Source of the DNA: JAJRXR01 sp041987545 | GTDB lineage: Bacteria; Planctomycetota; Phycisphaerae; Phycisphaerales; UBA1924 | Length of the DNA stretch: 64,000 bases | Assembly (NCBI GenBank): GCA_041987545.1 | Contig: JBHIWH010000004.1 | Coordinates: forward strand, 1 to 64,000 | Reading direction: 5' to 3' | Part shown: in pieces, positions 17,750 through 25,832 of the stretch | Layout: each line of letters opens with the position of its first letter | Numbering within the stretch: the first letter of the stretch is position 1 | Notes under the pieces: model-generated | Databases searched by the model: none | The model's input: the letters and a program-made list of their open reading frames with translations, nothing else | Told to the model about the DNA's origin: nothing | Position numbers and translations under genes: made by a program

Positions 17750-19216
17750 CTAGTGCGCGTTCCGGTGCACGAAGCCCCGGAACACGGTCAGCCACAGGAT
17801 CCGGATGTCGAACCAGATCGACCAGTGGCGGATGTAGAACAGGTCGTACTGCAGCCGCTTGCGGAGGGAGGTGTCGCCCCGGAGCCCGTTGACCTGGGCC
17901 CAGCCGGTGATGCCCGCCTTGACGTGCTGGCGGAGCATGTACCCCCGCCAGTCGTCGCGGAAACGGGCGATCAGCTCGGGCCGCTCGGGGCGGGGGCCGA
18001 CCAGGGCCATGTCGCCCTTGAGGACGTTGATGAGCTGGGGCAGCTCGTCCAGGCTCGTGCGGCGGAGCCAGCGGCCGAGCGGCGTGATCCGGGGGTCGTT
18101 GCGGCGCGTCCAGCCGGCGCCCGGCTGCTCGTCGTCGGTGTGCCGCATCGTCCGGAACTTGTAGATCTCGAAGACCTCGCCCCCGAGGCTGACCCGCTTC
18201 TGCCTGAAGATCGCGGGCCCGCGGCTGGTCAGCCGGATCGCCGCGGCGATCGCCAGCATCATCGGGGAGAAGACGACCAGGGCCGTGCCCGCTCCGGCGA
18301 TGTCCAGCAGCCGCTTGGTGAACCCGCCCAGGCCCGTGATCGGCGACTCCCGGTGGCTGAGGATCGGCATGCCCTCGAGCTCCGAGACGGTCATGCTCTG
18401 GGGCACGTAGCGGGGGTGCACGTCGGGCACGATGCGGACGTCAACCGCGAACCGCTCGAGCCTCTTGAGGATCTCCGCCGTCCGCCCGCTCATGGCCCCG
18501 GGCAGCGCGAGGTAGATGGCGTCCACGCGGTTGGTCTCGAGGACGGACTCGAGCTCGGACAGCCCGCCGAGGACGGCCTTGCCCAGGCACCGGTCCTGGC
18601 GGGGGTGGTCGTGGTGCGAGACGAAGTAGGCGACGCTGATGCCGGTCCAGGCGTTGCGCTCCAGCGTGCGGGCCGCGATCTGCCCGAGGCGCCCGACGCC
18701 GATCACGCCGACGTGGCACAGGTTGAAGCCCCGACGGCGGACCGCCCGCAGCGCCGAACGGACGAGCACGCGCTGCGTGCCGAGCAGCGACGGCAGCAGG
18801 ATCGCGAGCACGAGCAGCTGCAGGCGCGCCGGGTCGGCCATCAGCCTCCAGCCGATGCCGGCCGGTGTGGCGTTGGCGACCTGGCCCCTCGTGAGAAAGT
18901 CCGAGCCGACGGCCCAGAGTGCGACGATGAGCAGGACCATCGAGACGAGGGTCGCCTTGAGGATCCCGCCCTGCTCGCCCCACATGCTCCGGTCACGTCG
19001 GGGGCGGTACAGCTTCATCATCGACATCGTGTAGAGGACGATGGGCAGCGCGAACAGGACGAGCGGGCCCTTGAAGTAGTCCTCCCACTCGCCGGGAAGG
19101 GGCTCGCCGAAGACGTACAGACGCGCCGCCCACGCGATCATGCACGCCGCAATGACGATGAGCCCGTCGGCGACGCAGAACATGACGACGAAGAACTGGT
19201 GGCGTTGCTTGAGCAC
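17750..19216 (-). CDS. Polyprenyl-phosphate sugar phosphotransferase (WcaJ-like)
   Basis: 488-residue membrane enzyme that starts exopolysaccharide or O-antigen units by transferring a sugar-1-phosphate to undecaprenyl phosphate. The N-terminal part has several membrane segments (FFVVMFCVADGLIVIAACMIAW, VLFALPIVLYTMSMM, ATLVSMVLLIVALWAV). A Rossmann-like central domain follows (HVGVIGVGRLGQIAARTL). The C-terminal bacterial sugar transferase domain begins at KRLLDIAGAGTALVVFSP, with EIYKFRTM, WTRRNDPRITPLGRWLR and TSLDELPQLINVLKGDMALVGPRP. The start GTG 19216 gives the typical LKQRHQFF opening, with GGGAG 6 bases upstream. The sugar cannot be told. Confidence 0.93.
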   Translation of the reverse strand: MLKQRHQFFVVMFCVADGLIVIAACMIAWAARLYVFGEPLPGEWEDYFKGPLVLFALPIVLYTMSMMKLYRPRRDRSMWGEQGGILKATLVSMVLLIVALWAVGSDFLTRGQVANATPAGIGWRLMADPARLQLLVLAILLPSLLGTQRVLVRSALRAVRRRGFNLCHVGVIGVGRLGQIAARTLERNAWTGISVAYFVSHHDHPRQDRCLGKAVLGGLSELESVLETNRVDAIYLALPGAMSGRTAEILKRLERFAVDVRIVPDVHPRYVPQSMTVSELEGMPILSHRESPITGLGGFTKRLLDIAGAGTALVVFSPMMLAIAAAIRLTSRGPAIFRQKRVSLGGEVFEIYKFRTMRHTDDEQPGAGWTRRNDPRITPLGRWLRRTSLDELPQLINVLKGDMALVGPRPERPELIARFRDDWRGYMLRQHVKAGITGWAQVNGLRGDTSLRKRLQYDLFYIRHWSIWFDIRILWLTVFRGFVHRNAH

Positions 19217-19289
19217 GCTCGCTCCCGCGCGCCCGTCGGGGGCGCGCCCCGGCCGCGGGCCGGCACTATTGACGGATCCGCCCGCGCTG

Positions 19290-20243
19290 TCAACCCGGGT
19301 CGGCCCGGCCGCCCCCGCCCCACACCCCGCCCGGACGCGGGCTCGGCTGCCTCTGGCCCAGCGCGGCCAGGGACGCACGAAGGTCCTCGTCCACCGCCGA
19401 CGCCTCGGGTGGCACGATCGCGATCACCGCGTACAGGTCGCCCTTCGCGCCATTCTCGTCGGCCAGCCCGCGCCCCCGCAGCCGCAGGCGGGCGCCGCTG
19501 GGCGTCGAGGGCGGGACCGTCAGCTCCACCGGCCCGCCCAGCGTCGGGACCTGGACCTTGGCGCCCAGCGTCGCCTCGGCGATGGTCAGGGGGAGCGTGA
19601 GGCTCAGGTCGAGGCCCGACCGCTTGAACAGGTCGTGCTCGCGCACCCGGACGGTCAGGATCAGGTCTCCCCGCTGGGCGCCGGGCCCGGCGCGGCCCTC
19701 GCCCCGGACACGGAGCTTGGCGCCGTCGGCGATGGCCTTGGGGATCGTCACGTCGATGGTGCGGGTGTCGCCGTCGCGTCCGACGCGGAGGCGCTGGGTC
19801 CCGCCCGTGGCGGCGGTCTCGAGGTCGATGGTGGTCTGGGTGCTGAGGTCGGCGCCCTTGCGTGGCGCGGCACGTGTCTGGGAGCCGAACCCCCCGAAGC
19901 CCCCGCCCCCGGGCGCGCCCCCGACGTCGCGCCCGGAGAAGAACGTGTCGAAGATGGAGCCGATGTCGGACATGTCGAACTCGACTCCGCCCGATCCCCG
20001 GGCGCCGGCCTGGCGAAAGGTTGCGGAGGGGTCGCGCCCGCCCGCGTCGTAGAGGCGGCGCTTGTCGGGGTCTGAGAGGACGTCGTAGGCCTGCTGGACC
20101 TCGGCGAAGCGCTCGGCGGCGTCGGGCGCCTTGTTCACGTCCGGGTGGAGCTTGCGCGCCAGGGCGCGGTACGCCTTCTTGATCTCCTCGTCGGAGGCGC
20201 CCCGCTTGACGCCCAGCACGCTGTACAGATCTCTGGCCGGCAC
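19290..20243 (-). CDS. DnaJ-like co-chaperone (J domain plus C-terminal substrate domains)
   Basis: 317 residues. The J domain at about 4-65 (RDLYSVLGVKRGASDEEIKKAYR, HPD motif in KLHPDVN) stimulates DnaK ATPase. A G/F-rich linker runs about 85-120. Two C-terminal beta domains follow (DLETAATGGTQRLRVGR; EVQVPTLGG-like VQVPTLGGPVELTVPP). There is no CxxCxGxG zinc-finger, so the architecture is that of CbpA-type (class B) J proteins rather than DnaJ. The start is GTG 20243; no ATG occurs before the J domain. It lies downstream of the FKBP gene on the same strand but behind a strong terminator, so it is probably transcribed separately. Confidence 0.88.
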   Translation of the reverse strand: MPARDLYSVLGVKRGASDEEIKKAYRALARKLHPDVNKAPDAAERFAEVQQAYDVLSDPDKRRLYDAGGRDPSATFRQAGARGSGGVEFDMSDIGSIFDTFFSGRDVGGAPGGGGFGGFGSQTRAAPRKGADLSTQTTIDLETAATGGTQRLRVGRDGDTRTIDVTIPKAIADGAKLRVRGEGRAGPGAQRGDLILTVRVREHDLFKRSGLDLSLTLPLTIAEATLGAKVQVPTLGGPVELTVPPSTPSGARLRLRGRGLADENGAKGDLYAVIAIVPPEASAVDEDLRASLAALGQRQPSPRPGGVWGGGGRADPG

Positions 20244-20264
20244 GCCCGGATCGTATGGGCGCAC

Positions 20265-20293
20265 GAAAAAGGCGGCGCCCGGTGGACGCCGCC
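20265..20293 (-). terminator. Rho-independent terminator after the CpeT-FKBP gene
   Basis: On the minus strand GGCGGCG (20293-20287) pairs with CGCCGCC (20277-20271) and is followed by TTTTTCG. It lies 25 bases after the stop at 20318. Confidence 0.8.
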
Positions 20294-20317
20294 CTCGTGG
20301 GAGATCACGAGATCGGG

Positions 20318-21457
20318 TCAGTCGTGGTCGTGACCCTCGTGGTCGTCGTGGTCGTCGGCGGCCTCGCCGCCCTCGGCGCCGCCCATGCCCGAGTCCGTGG
20401 ACTCGTCCTCGGGGTGCTCGAGCAGGAGGCACTCGATCTGGAAGATGAGGTCGGCCCGGGCGGGGATGCCGGCGTTGGGGTTGCCCCGCTCGCCGTAGGC
20501 CACGTCCCAGGGCAGGAACACCTTGCGGTGCTGGCCCTTGGTGATGCCCTCGAGGCCGATGTCCCAGCCCTCGATCATGCGCCCGGGGGGCGACGGGTAC
20601 GAGAAGATGAAGGCCCGGTTGCGGTCGCGGGAGGCGTCGAACTTGTTCCCCTCGCCGGTCCAGCCCACGTAGTGGGTGTGGACGCGGTCGCCGGCGATCA
20701 GCTCGTCGTCGCTGGGGGGGTTGAAGTCGATGACGACGACGCCGCGGGCGCGGCGGTCGGCGACCAGCAGGCCCTCGACGCGCTCGAACGTGTACGCGGC
20801 GCCGGCGCCGGCGCCCCAGACGATCTCGCCGTTGGCGTTGTACCCGCGGTCGGCGGTCGTGAACGCGTCGGCGGTGAGCGTGACCTCGCTGGTCATCTCG
20901 ACGGCCCCGCCAACGCCCGTGGGGTACGGGTAGGGCGTCTTGCCGGCGAAGCCGTCGCCCTTCTCCTCCAGCTCGACGTCCAGCGTCGCGATCAGGTCGC
21001 CGCGGGAGACGGCGGGGAAGAGCTCGGGGGCGACGCCGAGACCGGCGAAGACCTTCCGAGACTCGGCGTCGGACATGAACTCGTACGTCCGCAACCGGAC
21101 CTTGCCCTTGTAGCGGTAGAGCTGGAAGATCGCCTGGCGGTAGGGCTCCCACAGGCGGTCGGCGCGGGCGGTCTCGACGTACATCGAGTTGCTCATGCCC
21201 TCGACCGGGACGGGGGCGACGGTCATGACGATGTCGCTCTGGCCGTCGGCGGCCATCTCGCCCACCGGGGTGCTGGTCTTCCAGGAGCCGGCGAGCATCG
21301 AGGCGACGCGGGCGATCCCGTCGTCGGACCAGCTCGGGCTCCAGGTCTGGGCCTCGGCCTGCGTGGCCTCGGCGGCTTCCATCTCGCCCTGGGCCATCGC
21401 CGGCGAGATGACGCCGGCCAGGAGGGCGATCGCGGGAATGGTCAGCAGTCGTCGCAT
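20318..21457 (-). CDS. Exported fusion: CpeT/CpcT-like domain plus FKBP prolyl isomerase
   Basis: 379 residues. Signal peptide about 1-22 (ALLAGVISPAMAQ). Residues about 45-230 resemble the CpcT/CpeT (DUF1001) fold, known for chromophore attachment to phycobiliproteins in cyanobacteria: LAGSWKTSTP, MYVETARADRLWEPYRQAIFQLYRY, VRLRTYEF and ANGEIVWGAGAG. Residues about 255-347 are an FKBP-type peptidyl-prolyl isomerase (GDRVHTHYVGWTGEGNKFDAS, VFLPWDVAYGERGN, DLIFQIECLLLE). The tail DDHDDHEGHDHD is Asp/His-rich and may bind metal. The start at 21457 has GGAGGA upstream. FKBP identity is sure; the CpeT assignment is by pattern and less sure. Confidence 0.8.
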   Translation of the reverse strand: MRRLLTIPAIALLAGVISPAMAQGEMEAAEATQAEAQTWSPSWSDDGIARVASMLAGSWKTSTPVGEMAADGQSDIVMTVAPVPVEGMSNSMYVETARADRLWEPYRQAIFQLYRYKGKVRLRTYEFMSDAESRKVFAGLGVAPELFPAVSRGDLIATLDVELEEKGDGFAGKTPYPYPTGVGGAVEMTSEVTLTADAFTTADRGYNANGEIVWGAGAGAAYTFERVEGLLVADRRARGVVVIDFNPPSDDELIAGDRVHTHYVGWTGEGNKFDASRDRNRAFIFSYPSPPGRMIEGWDIGLEGITKGQHRKVFLPWDVAYGERGNPNAGIPARADLIFQIECLLLEHPEDESTDSGMGGAEGGEAADDHDDHEGHDHD

Positions 21458-21707
21458 GGTCGTGTGTCCTCCGTCGTCCGCCACGAGCGAGCGGATGCTC
21501 TCGGTATCGTCTGGAAAGGGCGGGAAGTATAGGCCCGGGTGGGCTTTGGACCGCCGGGACCGGGCCCGTCCCGGCCGCCGGATGAGCCCCGACTTGACAC
21601 GCCCGTGACAGTCGGCGCCCGCCCTCCCCCAATACACTCTTGCTCCGGGCCGGGTTCTGGTGAACTCCGAGGCCCGGGCGAGCGTTGTCCCGGCAGGGGA
21701 ACCCCGC

Positions 21708-22244
21708 GTGAGCGACGGACGCGACGAGAAGGACATCGACCTGACGGAGACCGACCCCGCCCTGGACGACACCGTCGCCGAGGTCGAGCTGGACGAGTCT
21801 CTGGACACGATCGACGAGCCGCGGACCCGGGCGGGCGACCACGACTCGGAGCTGGAGGGGGGCGAGATGCTCCTCGAGGGCTTCGACCCCGAGGCGCACC
21901 ACGTCAACGTCTCGCAGCGGAAGACGATCCGACGCCAGGTCACGAGCGAGGGCGGGCAGTTCGTGATCGGGCTGGTGGTCATGGCCGCGGCCCTCGGGGT
22001 GGCGGCCTGGGCGATCGCGTACCAGACGACCGAGTCGCTGATCGTCGCGGGCGTCGTCGCGCCGCCGGCGCTGCTCTGGTTCTTCCTGCGTTGGAGGAAG
22101 TGGCTGGCCGGGGCGCCGTACGCCTACCGCCTGCTGACCAGCCTCGGCGAGGACGCGGACAACATCCTCGACGAGCACAAGCAGAAGCAGCTGCGGCGTG
22201 GCGTCTCGGCCGACGACGACGAGCCCGCCCGGCGAGACCGCTGA
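21708..22244 (+). CDS. Small membrane protein of unknown function
   Basis: 178 residues from GTG 21708 (GGGGA upstream at 21695-21702 region); GTG 21660 in frame is a longer alternative. The first ~80 residues are acidic (DEKDIDLTETDPALDDTV). Two membrane helices follow at about 85-130 (FVIGLVVMAAALGVAAWAIAY and LIVAGVVAPPALLWFFL), then a basic, lysine-rich cytoplasmic tail. No known family was recognised. It is divergent from the CpeT-FKBP gene and convergent with the PEP-CTERM-like gene. Confidence 0.6.
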   Translation: MSDGRDEKDIDLTETDPALDDTVAEVELDESLDTIDEPRTRAGDHDSELEGGEMLLEGFDPEAHHVNVSQRKTIRRQVTSEGGQFVIGLVVMAAALGVAAWAIAYQTTESLIVAGVVAPPALLWFFLRWRKWLAGAPYAYRLLTSLGEDADNILDEHKQKQLRRGVSADDDEPARRDR

Positions 22245-22339
22245 CCCGTCCTTCAACCCGCGCTGCTGACGAAGAAGCGACGGGGCCCGTCGGGGCCCCG
22301 CCGCTGAGCGTGCCGGTGTGTGCGCCGGCACGCGGTGGT

Positions 22340-22411
22340 GAGGAGGAGAGGAGGAGAGAGGAAGAACCAAGAGAGAGAGAGAGAGAGAACGAGGGAGAGA
22401 GGAAGAGAGAG
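22340..22411. repeat. Polypurine tract with (GA)9 microsatellite
   Basis: About 72 bases that are almost pure A/G on the plus strand, broken only by CC at 22367-22368 and a C at 22390. The core at 22371-22388 is nine GA repeats. It lies 13 bases after the minus-strand stop at 22425 and 95 bases after the plus-strand stop at 22244. Such tracts can form triplex (H-) DNA and change length by slippage. Confidence 0.85.
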
Positions 22412-22424
22412 CCGGTCGATCGGA

Positions 22425-23084
22425 TCAGCGTCGGCGCCTGGCGATGCACAGGGCGCCGGCCGAGAGGAGTGTGAGCGAGGAGGGCGCCGGCACGCGGGTG
22501 GCGAGGATGCTGCCGGTGGAGAGGGAATCACCGGCTGAGGCGCCCGCGAAGTCGAGCGAGCCCATATCGGCGGGGCCGAGCCCGAACCCGTTGGACCAGT
22601 CCTGGAGCAGGAACGCCCAGGTCTCGCCGATCTCGAACACGCCGTCGGTGGTCATGGACTCGAAGATCAGCACGCGGTTGACGCCGAGCATGTCGATGCG
22701 GACGGCCTCGCCGACGGCGCCCGGGGCGGCGGCCGAGACCGCCAGGCCGTCCACGTTGCTGAACGCGCTGTCCGGGTCGGCGACGTAGAAGAGGTCGGTC
22801 CAGGCGTCGCCCGTCAGGTTCGTGATCTCCACGAGGAAGTTGTCGAGCGTGGGGTCGTCGGTGACCGGGCAGGCGGTGGTCTGGGTGATGGAGAAGGTGG
22901 CGGAGATCAGCTCGTCGGCGGGGAAGAGCGGGCCCGTGCCCAGCTCCTCGGTGAAGACCCGGTCGCCGTGGGAATCGCACATGGGCCCGTCGAAGTAGAA
23001 GCCGTTGACCGGGTTGGCCAGGGCGGCGCCGGCGGCGAGGGTGAGCGCGGCGGCGGCGGCGAGGGTGCGGGTCTGGGTGGTCAT
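22425..23084 (-). CDS. Exported protein with PEP-CTERM-like sorting tail
   Basis: 219 residues. Signal peptide about 1-23 (TLAAAAALTLAAGAALA). The middle is a beta-rich secreted domain with no recognised family. The C-terminal VPAPSSLTLLSAGALCIARRRR has the three parts of a PEP-CTERM-like signal: a short Pro-containing motif (PAPS, not the classic PEP), a hydrophobic helix and a basic end. In other bacteria exosortase or a related enzyme processes such tails; none is encoded here. The start at 23084 follows AGGAG. The gene has an AT-richer upstream region (23185-23220) likely to contain its promoter. Confidence 0.75.
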   Translation of the reverse strand: MTTQTRTLAAAAALTLAAGAALANPVNGFYFDGPMCDSHGDRVFTEELGTGPLFPADELISATFSITQTTACPVTDDPTLDNFLVEITNLTGDAWTDLFYVADPDSAFSNVDGLAVSAAAPGAVGEAVRIDMLGVNRVLIFESMTTDGVFEIGETWAFLLQDWSNGFGLGPADMGSLDFAGASAGDSLSTGSILATRVPAPSSLTLLSAGALCIARRRR

Positions 23085-23249
23085 GTCGAGTCTCCTCTGA
23101 AGAGCCCGGGCGGGGCCGGGCGGGCGTGTTGGCGGGCGGCCGACGTGGCTGCCGTTGCGAGGAGACTGCGCCCCGGGCCAAGATCTCTCATGTTTTGCCC
23201 GAAATATTCTAGAAATGCTTCTGCGGGGGCCGTGAGCCGTGTGCACAAG

Positions 23250-23274
23250 AAAAAACCGCCCCCGGGTCGGGGGC
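23250..23274 (-). terminator. Rho-independent terminator after mdh
   Basis: On the minus strand GCCCCCG (23274-23268), loop of 3, CGGGGGC (23264-23258), then GG and TTTTTT. It is 35 bases after the mdh stop codon. Confidence 0.85.
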
Positions 23275-23308
23275 AGCTGATGAACTCACTCGGCTGTCGG
23301 GCGGCGGG

Positions 23309-24262
23309 TCAGGCCAGGTCGGGGAACATCTTGACGACGGTGTCGACCAGGTCCTTGACGTGGCTGGCGGACTCGTCGAAGAGCTTCTGCTCCTCGGGGT
23401 CGAGCTTGAACTCGACGATCTTCTCGACGCCGCCGGCGCCCAGGAGGGCGGGGACGCCGACGAACAGGCCCGAGGCGCCGAACTGCCCGTCGCAGTAGGC
23501 GGCCGAGGGGATGATCCGCTTCTTGTCCTTGACGATGGCCTCGACCATCTGGATGGTGCCGGCGGCCGGGGCGTACCAGGCGCTGGTGCCCATGAGCTTG
23601 ACGACCTCGCCGCCGCCGCCCTTGGCGCGCTCGACGCAGGCGTCGATCTTGTCCTTGGGGAGCAGGTCGGAGACGGGGATGCCGTGGACGGCGGTGCAGC
23701 GGGGCAGGGGGACCATGTCGTCGCCGTGCCCGCCGAGCAGCAGCGCCTTCACGTCCTCGACCGAGCAGCCGATCTCCCAGGCGATGAAGGTGCAGAAGCG
23801 TGCGACATCAAGAGACCCGGCCTGGCCCATGATGCGGCTGGTCGGGAAGCCGGTGGTCTTCCAGGCGGTGTAGACCATCGCGTCGAGGGGGTTGGAGACG
23901 ACGATGACCTTGGACTCGGGGGCGAACTCGGCGACCTTCTCGGAGACGGAGCGGACGATCTTGACGTTGGTCTCGATCAGGTCGTCGCGGCTCATGCCGG
24001 GCTTGCGGGGCAGGCCGGCGGTGATCACGACCACGTCCGAGCCGGCGATGTCCTTGTAATCGCTGGTGCCGACGATGTTCGAGTCGAACCGCTCGATCGG
24101 GCCGCAGCAGGCCAGGTCGAGCATCTTGCCCTTGGCGACGCCCTCCTTGTCGGGGATGTCGAGGACGACGATGTCGCCCAGCTCCTTGGCGGCGGCCCAG
24201 TGGGCGCAGGTGGCGCCGACGTTGCCGGCCCCGATGACGCTGATCTTCGCACGCTGCGGCAT
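23309..24262 (-). CDS. mdh: Malate dehydrogenase
   Basis: 317-residue NAD-dependent enzyme of the LDH-like MDH group, converting malate to oxaloacetate in the citric acid cycle. NAD motif GAGNVG at 11-16; an acidic residue (LDIPD) after the second strand selects NAD. Substrate loop AGLPRKPGMSRDD carries R86, which marks malate rather than lactate (Gln in LDH), and R92. Catalytic His is H179 in LGGHGDDMVP, and the Asp/Arg segment SLDVARF precedes it. Length is normal. It has its own terminator; the upstream intergenic space to 24310 is only 47 bases, so it may be read with the hypothetical gene before it. Confidence 0.95.
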   Translation of the reverse strand: MPQRAKISVIGAGNVGATCAHWAAAKELGDIVVLDIPDKEGVAKGKMLDLACCGPIERFDSNIVGTSDYKDIAGSDVVVITAGLPRKPGMSRDDLIETNVKIVRSVSEKVAEFAPESKVIVVSNPLDAMVYTAWKTTGFPTSRIMGQAGSLDVARFCTFIAWEIGCSVEDVKALLLGGHGDDMVPLPRCTAVHGIPVSDLLPKDKIDACVERAKGGGGEVVKLMGTSAWYAPAAGTIQMVEAIVKDKKRIIPSAAYCDGQFGASGLFVGVPALLGAGGVEKIVEFKLDPEEQKLFDESASHVKDLVDTVVKMFPDLA

Positions 24263-24309
24263 GTCCTCTGTCCTCCGGTTTCGAGCCGATTCGGTGTGGG
24301 GCCTCGATG

Positions 24310-25125
24310 CTAGGCAGACTCGCCCGCGTCGCCGGCGGGCTCGAAGACCTCGACCCGCACCGGGTCCATCCGGTCGGCGCCACGCGCCTCGGGGGGGACC
24401 AGGCAGGGGCGCCCCGCGTCCACCGCGAGGACGAGCAGGGGCTGGCCCGGCGGCAGGTCCTCGTTCATCGGGACGACCAGGTCCCGCGTGATCGCGCCCG
24501 TGGCGAAGTCGAGCTGGCGGTAGACCTGCCGGGGGGTCGCGATCCGCTCTGGGGCCGACAGCCTGCCGCCCCGGCGCTCCAGGAACGACTCGATCGCCTT
24601 GATGGCCCCGTCGTCGGGGGCGGCGCCGCCGGGCCCTCTGGCGAACGCCGCGACCGAGTTCTTGAAGACCGGCACGCCCGGCGAGGGCAGGAAGAGGTCA
24701 CCCGCGAAGCCGTGGCGCGAGAGCGTCTCGGCCAGGTCGCCCGGGTGGGGCGCGAGGAGGGAGTCGGAGGCGACGAGCCACTCGAGGCCGGCGTTGGCGG
24801 CCATCTCGAAGGCGACCCGCGAGTCCTCGATCAGGGCCGCCACTTCGTTCGGGAGAGACTCGCCGCGCCACAGCTCGTGCAGGCGGCCCGCGGCGTCCTT
24901 GCACGACAGCTCGGCCCGGTCGAGCGCCGCCGGTCGGTCGGCGTCGTCGATCTCGTCCAGCTCGCCGAGGGCGTGCGTCACGGCCTGGAGGGTGATGATC
25001 GGGGCGACGGCGTCGCGCCAGCGCCCGCCGTCGCCGTCCTTGGGCAGCGCGACGGCGGCCTTGGCGAAGTCGGTCCACTTGGCCAGGAGGGTGGCCCAGG
25101 TCAGCACGCGTGCGTCGTCGCCCAT
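24310..25125 (-). CDS. Hypothetical protein
   Basis: 271 residues, no family recognised. It looks cytoplasmic, with mixed alpha/beta character and no signal peptide or membrane helix. An N-terminal helical part (WATLLAKWTDFAKAAVALP; LQAVTHALGELDEID) has a helical bundle look. The C-terminal third (YRQLDFATGAITRDLVVPMNEDLPPG) is rich in strands. It lies upstream of mdh on the same strand and is divergent from the flavin-reductase-like gene; GC and codon style match its neighbours. Confidence 0.75.
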   Translation of the reverse strand: MGDDARVLTWATLLAKWTDFAKAAVALPKDGDGGRWRDAVAPIITLQAVTHALGELDEIDDADRPAALDRAELSCKDAAGRLHELWRGESLPNEVAALIEDSRVAFEMAANAGLEWLVASDSLLAPHPGDLAETLSRHGFAGDLFLPSPGVPVFKNSVAAFARGPGGAAPDDGAIKAIESFLERRGGRLSAPERIATPRQVYRQLDFATGAITRDLVVPMNEDLPPGQPLLVLAVDAGRPCLVPPEARGADRMDPVRVEVFEPAGDAGESA

Positions 25126-25169
25126 CGAAGCGAGGGTAGGAGGGCGGGGCCCCGCCCCTACCGTGGGAC

Positions 25170-25817
25170 ATGGAACTCGATCCGGCCGAGCTGAGCGTCG
25201 CCGAGCGGTACAAGCTGCTGATCGGGGCGGTGGTCCCCAGGCCGATCGCGTTCGTCTCGACCGTCTCTCCGGACGGGCGCCCCAACCTGGCGCCCTTCTC
25301 GTTCTTCAACGCCGTCGGCTCGGACCCGATGACGATGCTCTTCTGCCCGGCGAACAACCCCGACGGCTCGGAGAAGGACACGCTGGCGAACGCCAAGCCG
25401 GTCGATGAGGGCGGGACGGGGCAGTTCGTGGTGAACATCGCGGCCGAGGCGTATCGGCGTCAGGTCGCGGGGGCGGCCGAGGCTCTGACCCGTGGGCAGA
25501 GCGAGTTCGCGCTGGTGGGGCTGACCGAGGCGCCGAGCGTTGCGGTTCGGCCGCCCCGTGTCGCCGAGTCGCCCGTCTGCTTCGAGTGCGAGACTGAACA
25601 GGTCATCCGGACGAACCCCGGATCGCCCTCCGGCGGGAACATCGTCATCGGGCGCGTCGTGCACGTCTTCGTGCGCGACGGCGTCGTGAACGAGCGGATG
25701 CACGTGGATCCGGACGCGCTGGGCGCCATCGGCCGCATGGGCGGTCGGTCCTACTGCTCGACTCGGGATCGGTTCGAGATGCCGATGGGGCGTGAGGCAT
25801 TGCGGGGCGAGCCGTGA
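25170..25817 (+). CDS. Flavin reductase-like / flavoredoxin-type FMN-binding protein
   Basis: 215 residues with the FMN-binding split barrel of the flavin reductase-like (flavoredoxin, DIM6/NTAB) family. The opening YKLLIGAVVPRPIAFVSTVSPDG followed by PNLAPFSFFNAVGSDP is the standard family start. Later marks are FVVNIA and the PRVAESPVCFECE region, and a dimer-strand GNIVIGRVVHVFVRDGVV. Such proteins bind FMN and pass electrons to unknown partners. The ATG at 25170 is the only good start. It is divergent from the hypothetical gene at 24310. Confidence 0.88.
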   Translation: MELDPAELSVAERYKLLIGAVVPRPIAFVSTVSPDGRPNLAPFSFFNAVGSDPMTMLFCPANNPDGSEKDTLANAKPVDEGGTGQFVVNIAAEAYRRQVAGAAEALTRGQSEFALVGLTEAPSVAVRPPRVAESPVCFECETEQVIRTNPGSPSGGNIVIGRVVHVFVRDGVVNERMHVDPDALGAIGRMGGRSYCSTRDRFEMPMGREALRGEP

Positions 25818-25832
25818 TCGGGGAGCCCGAGA

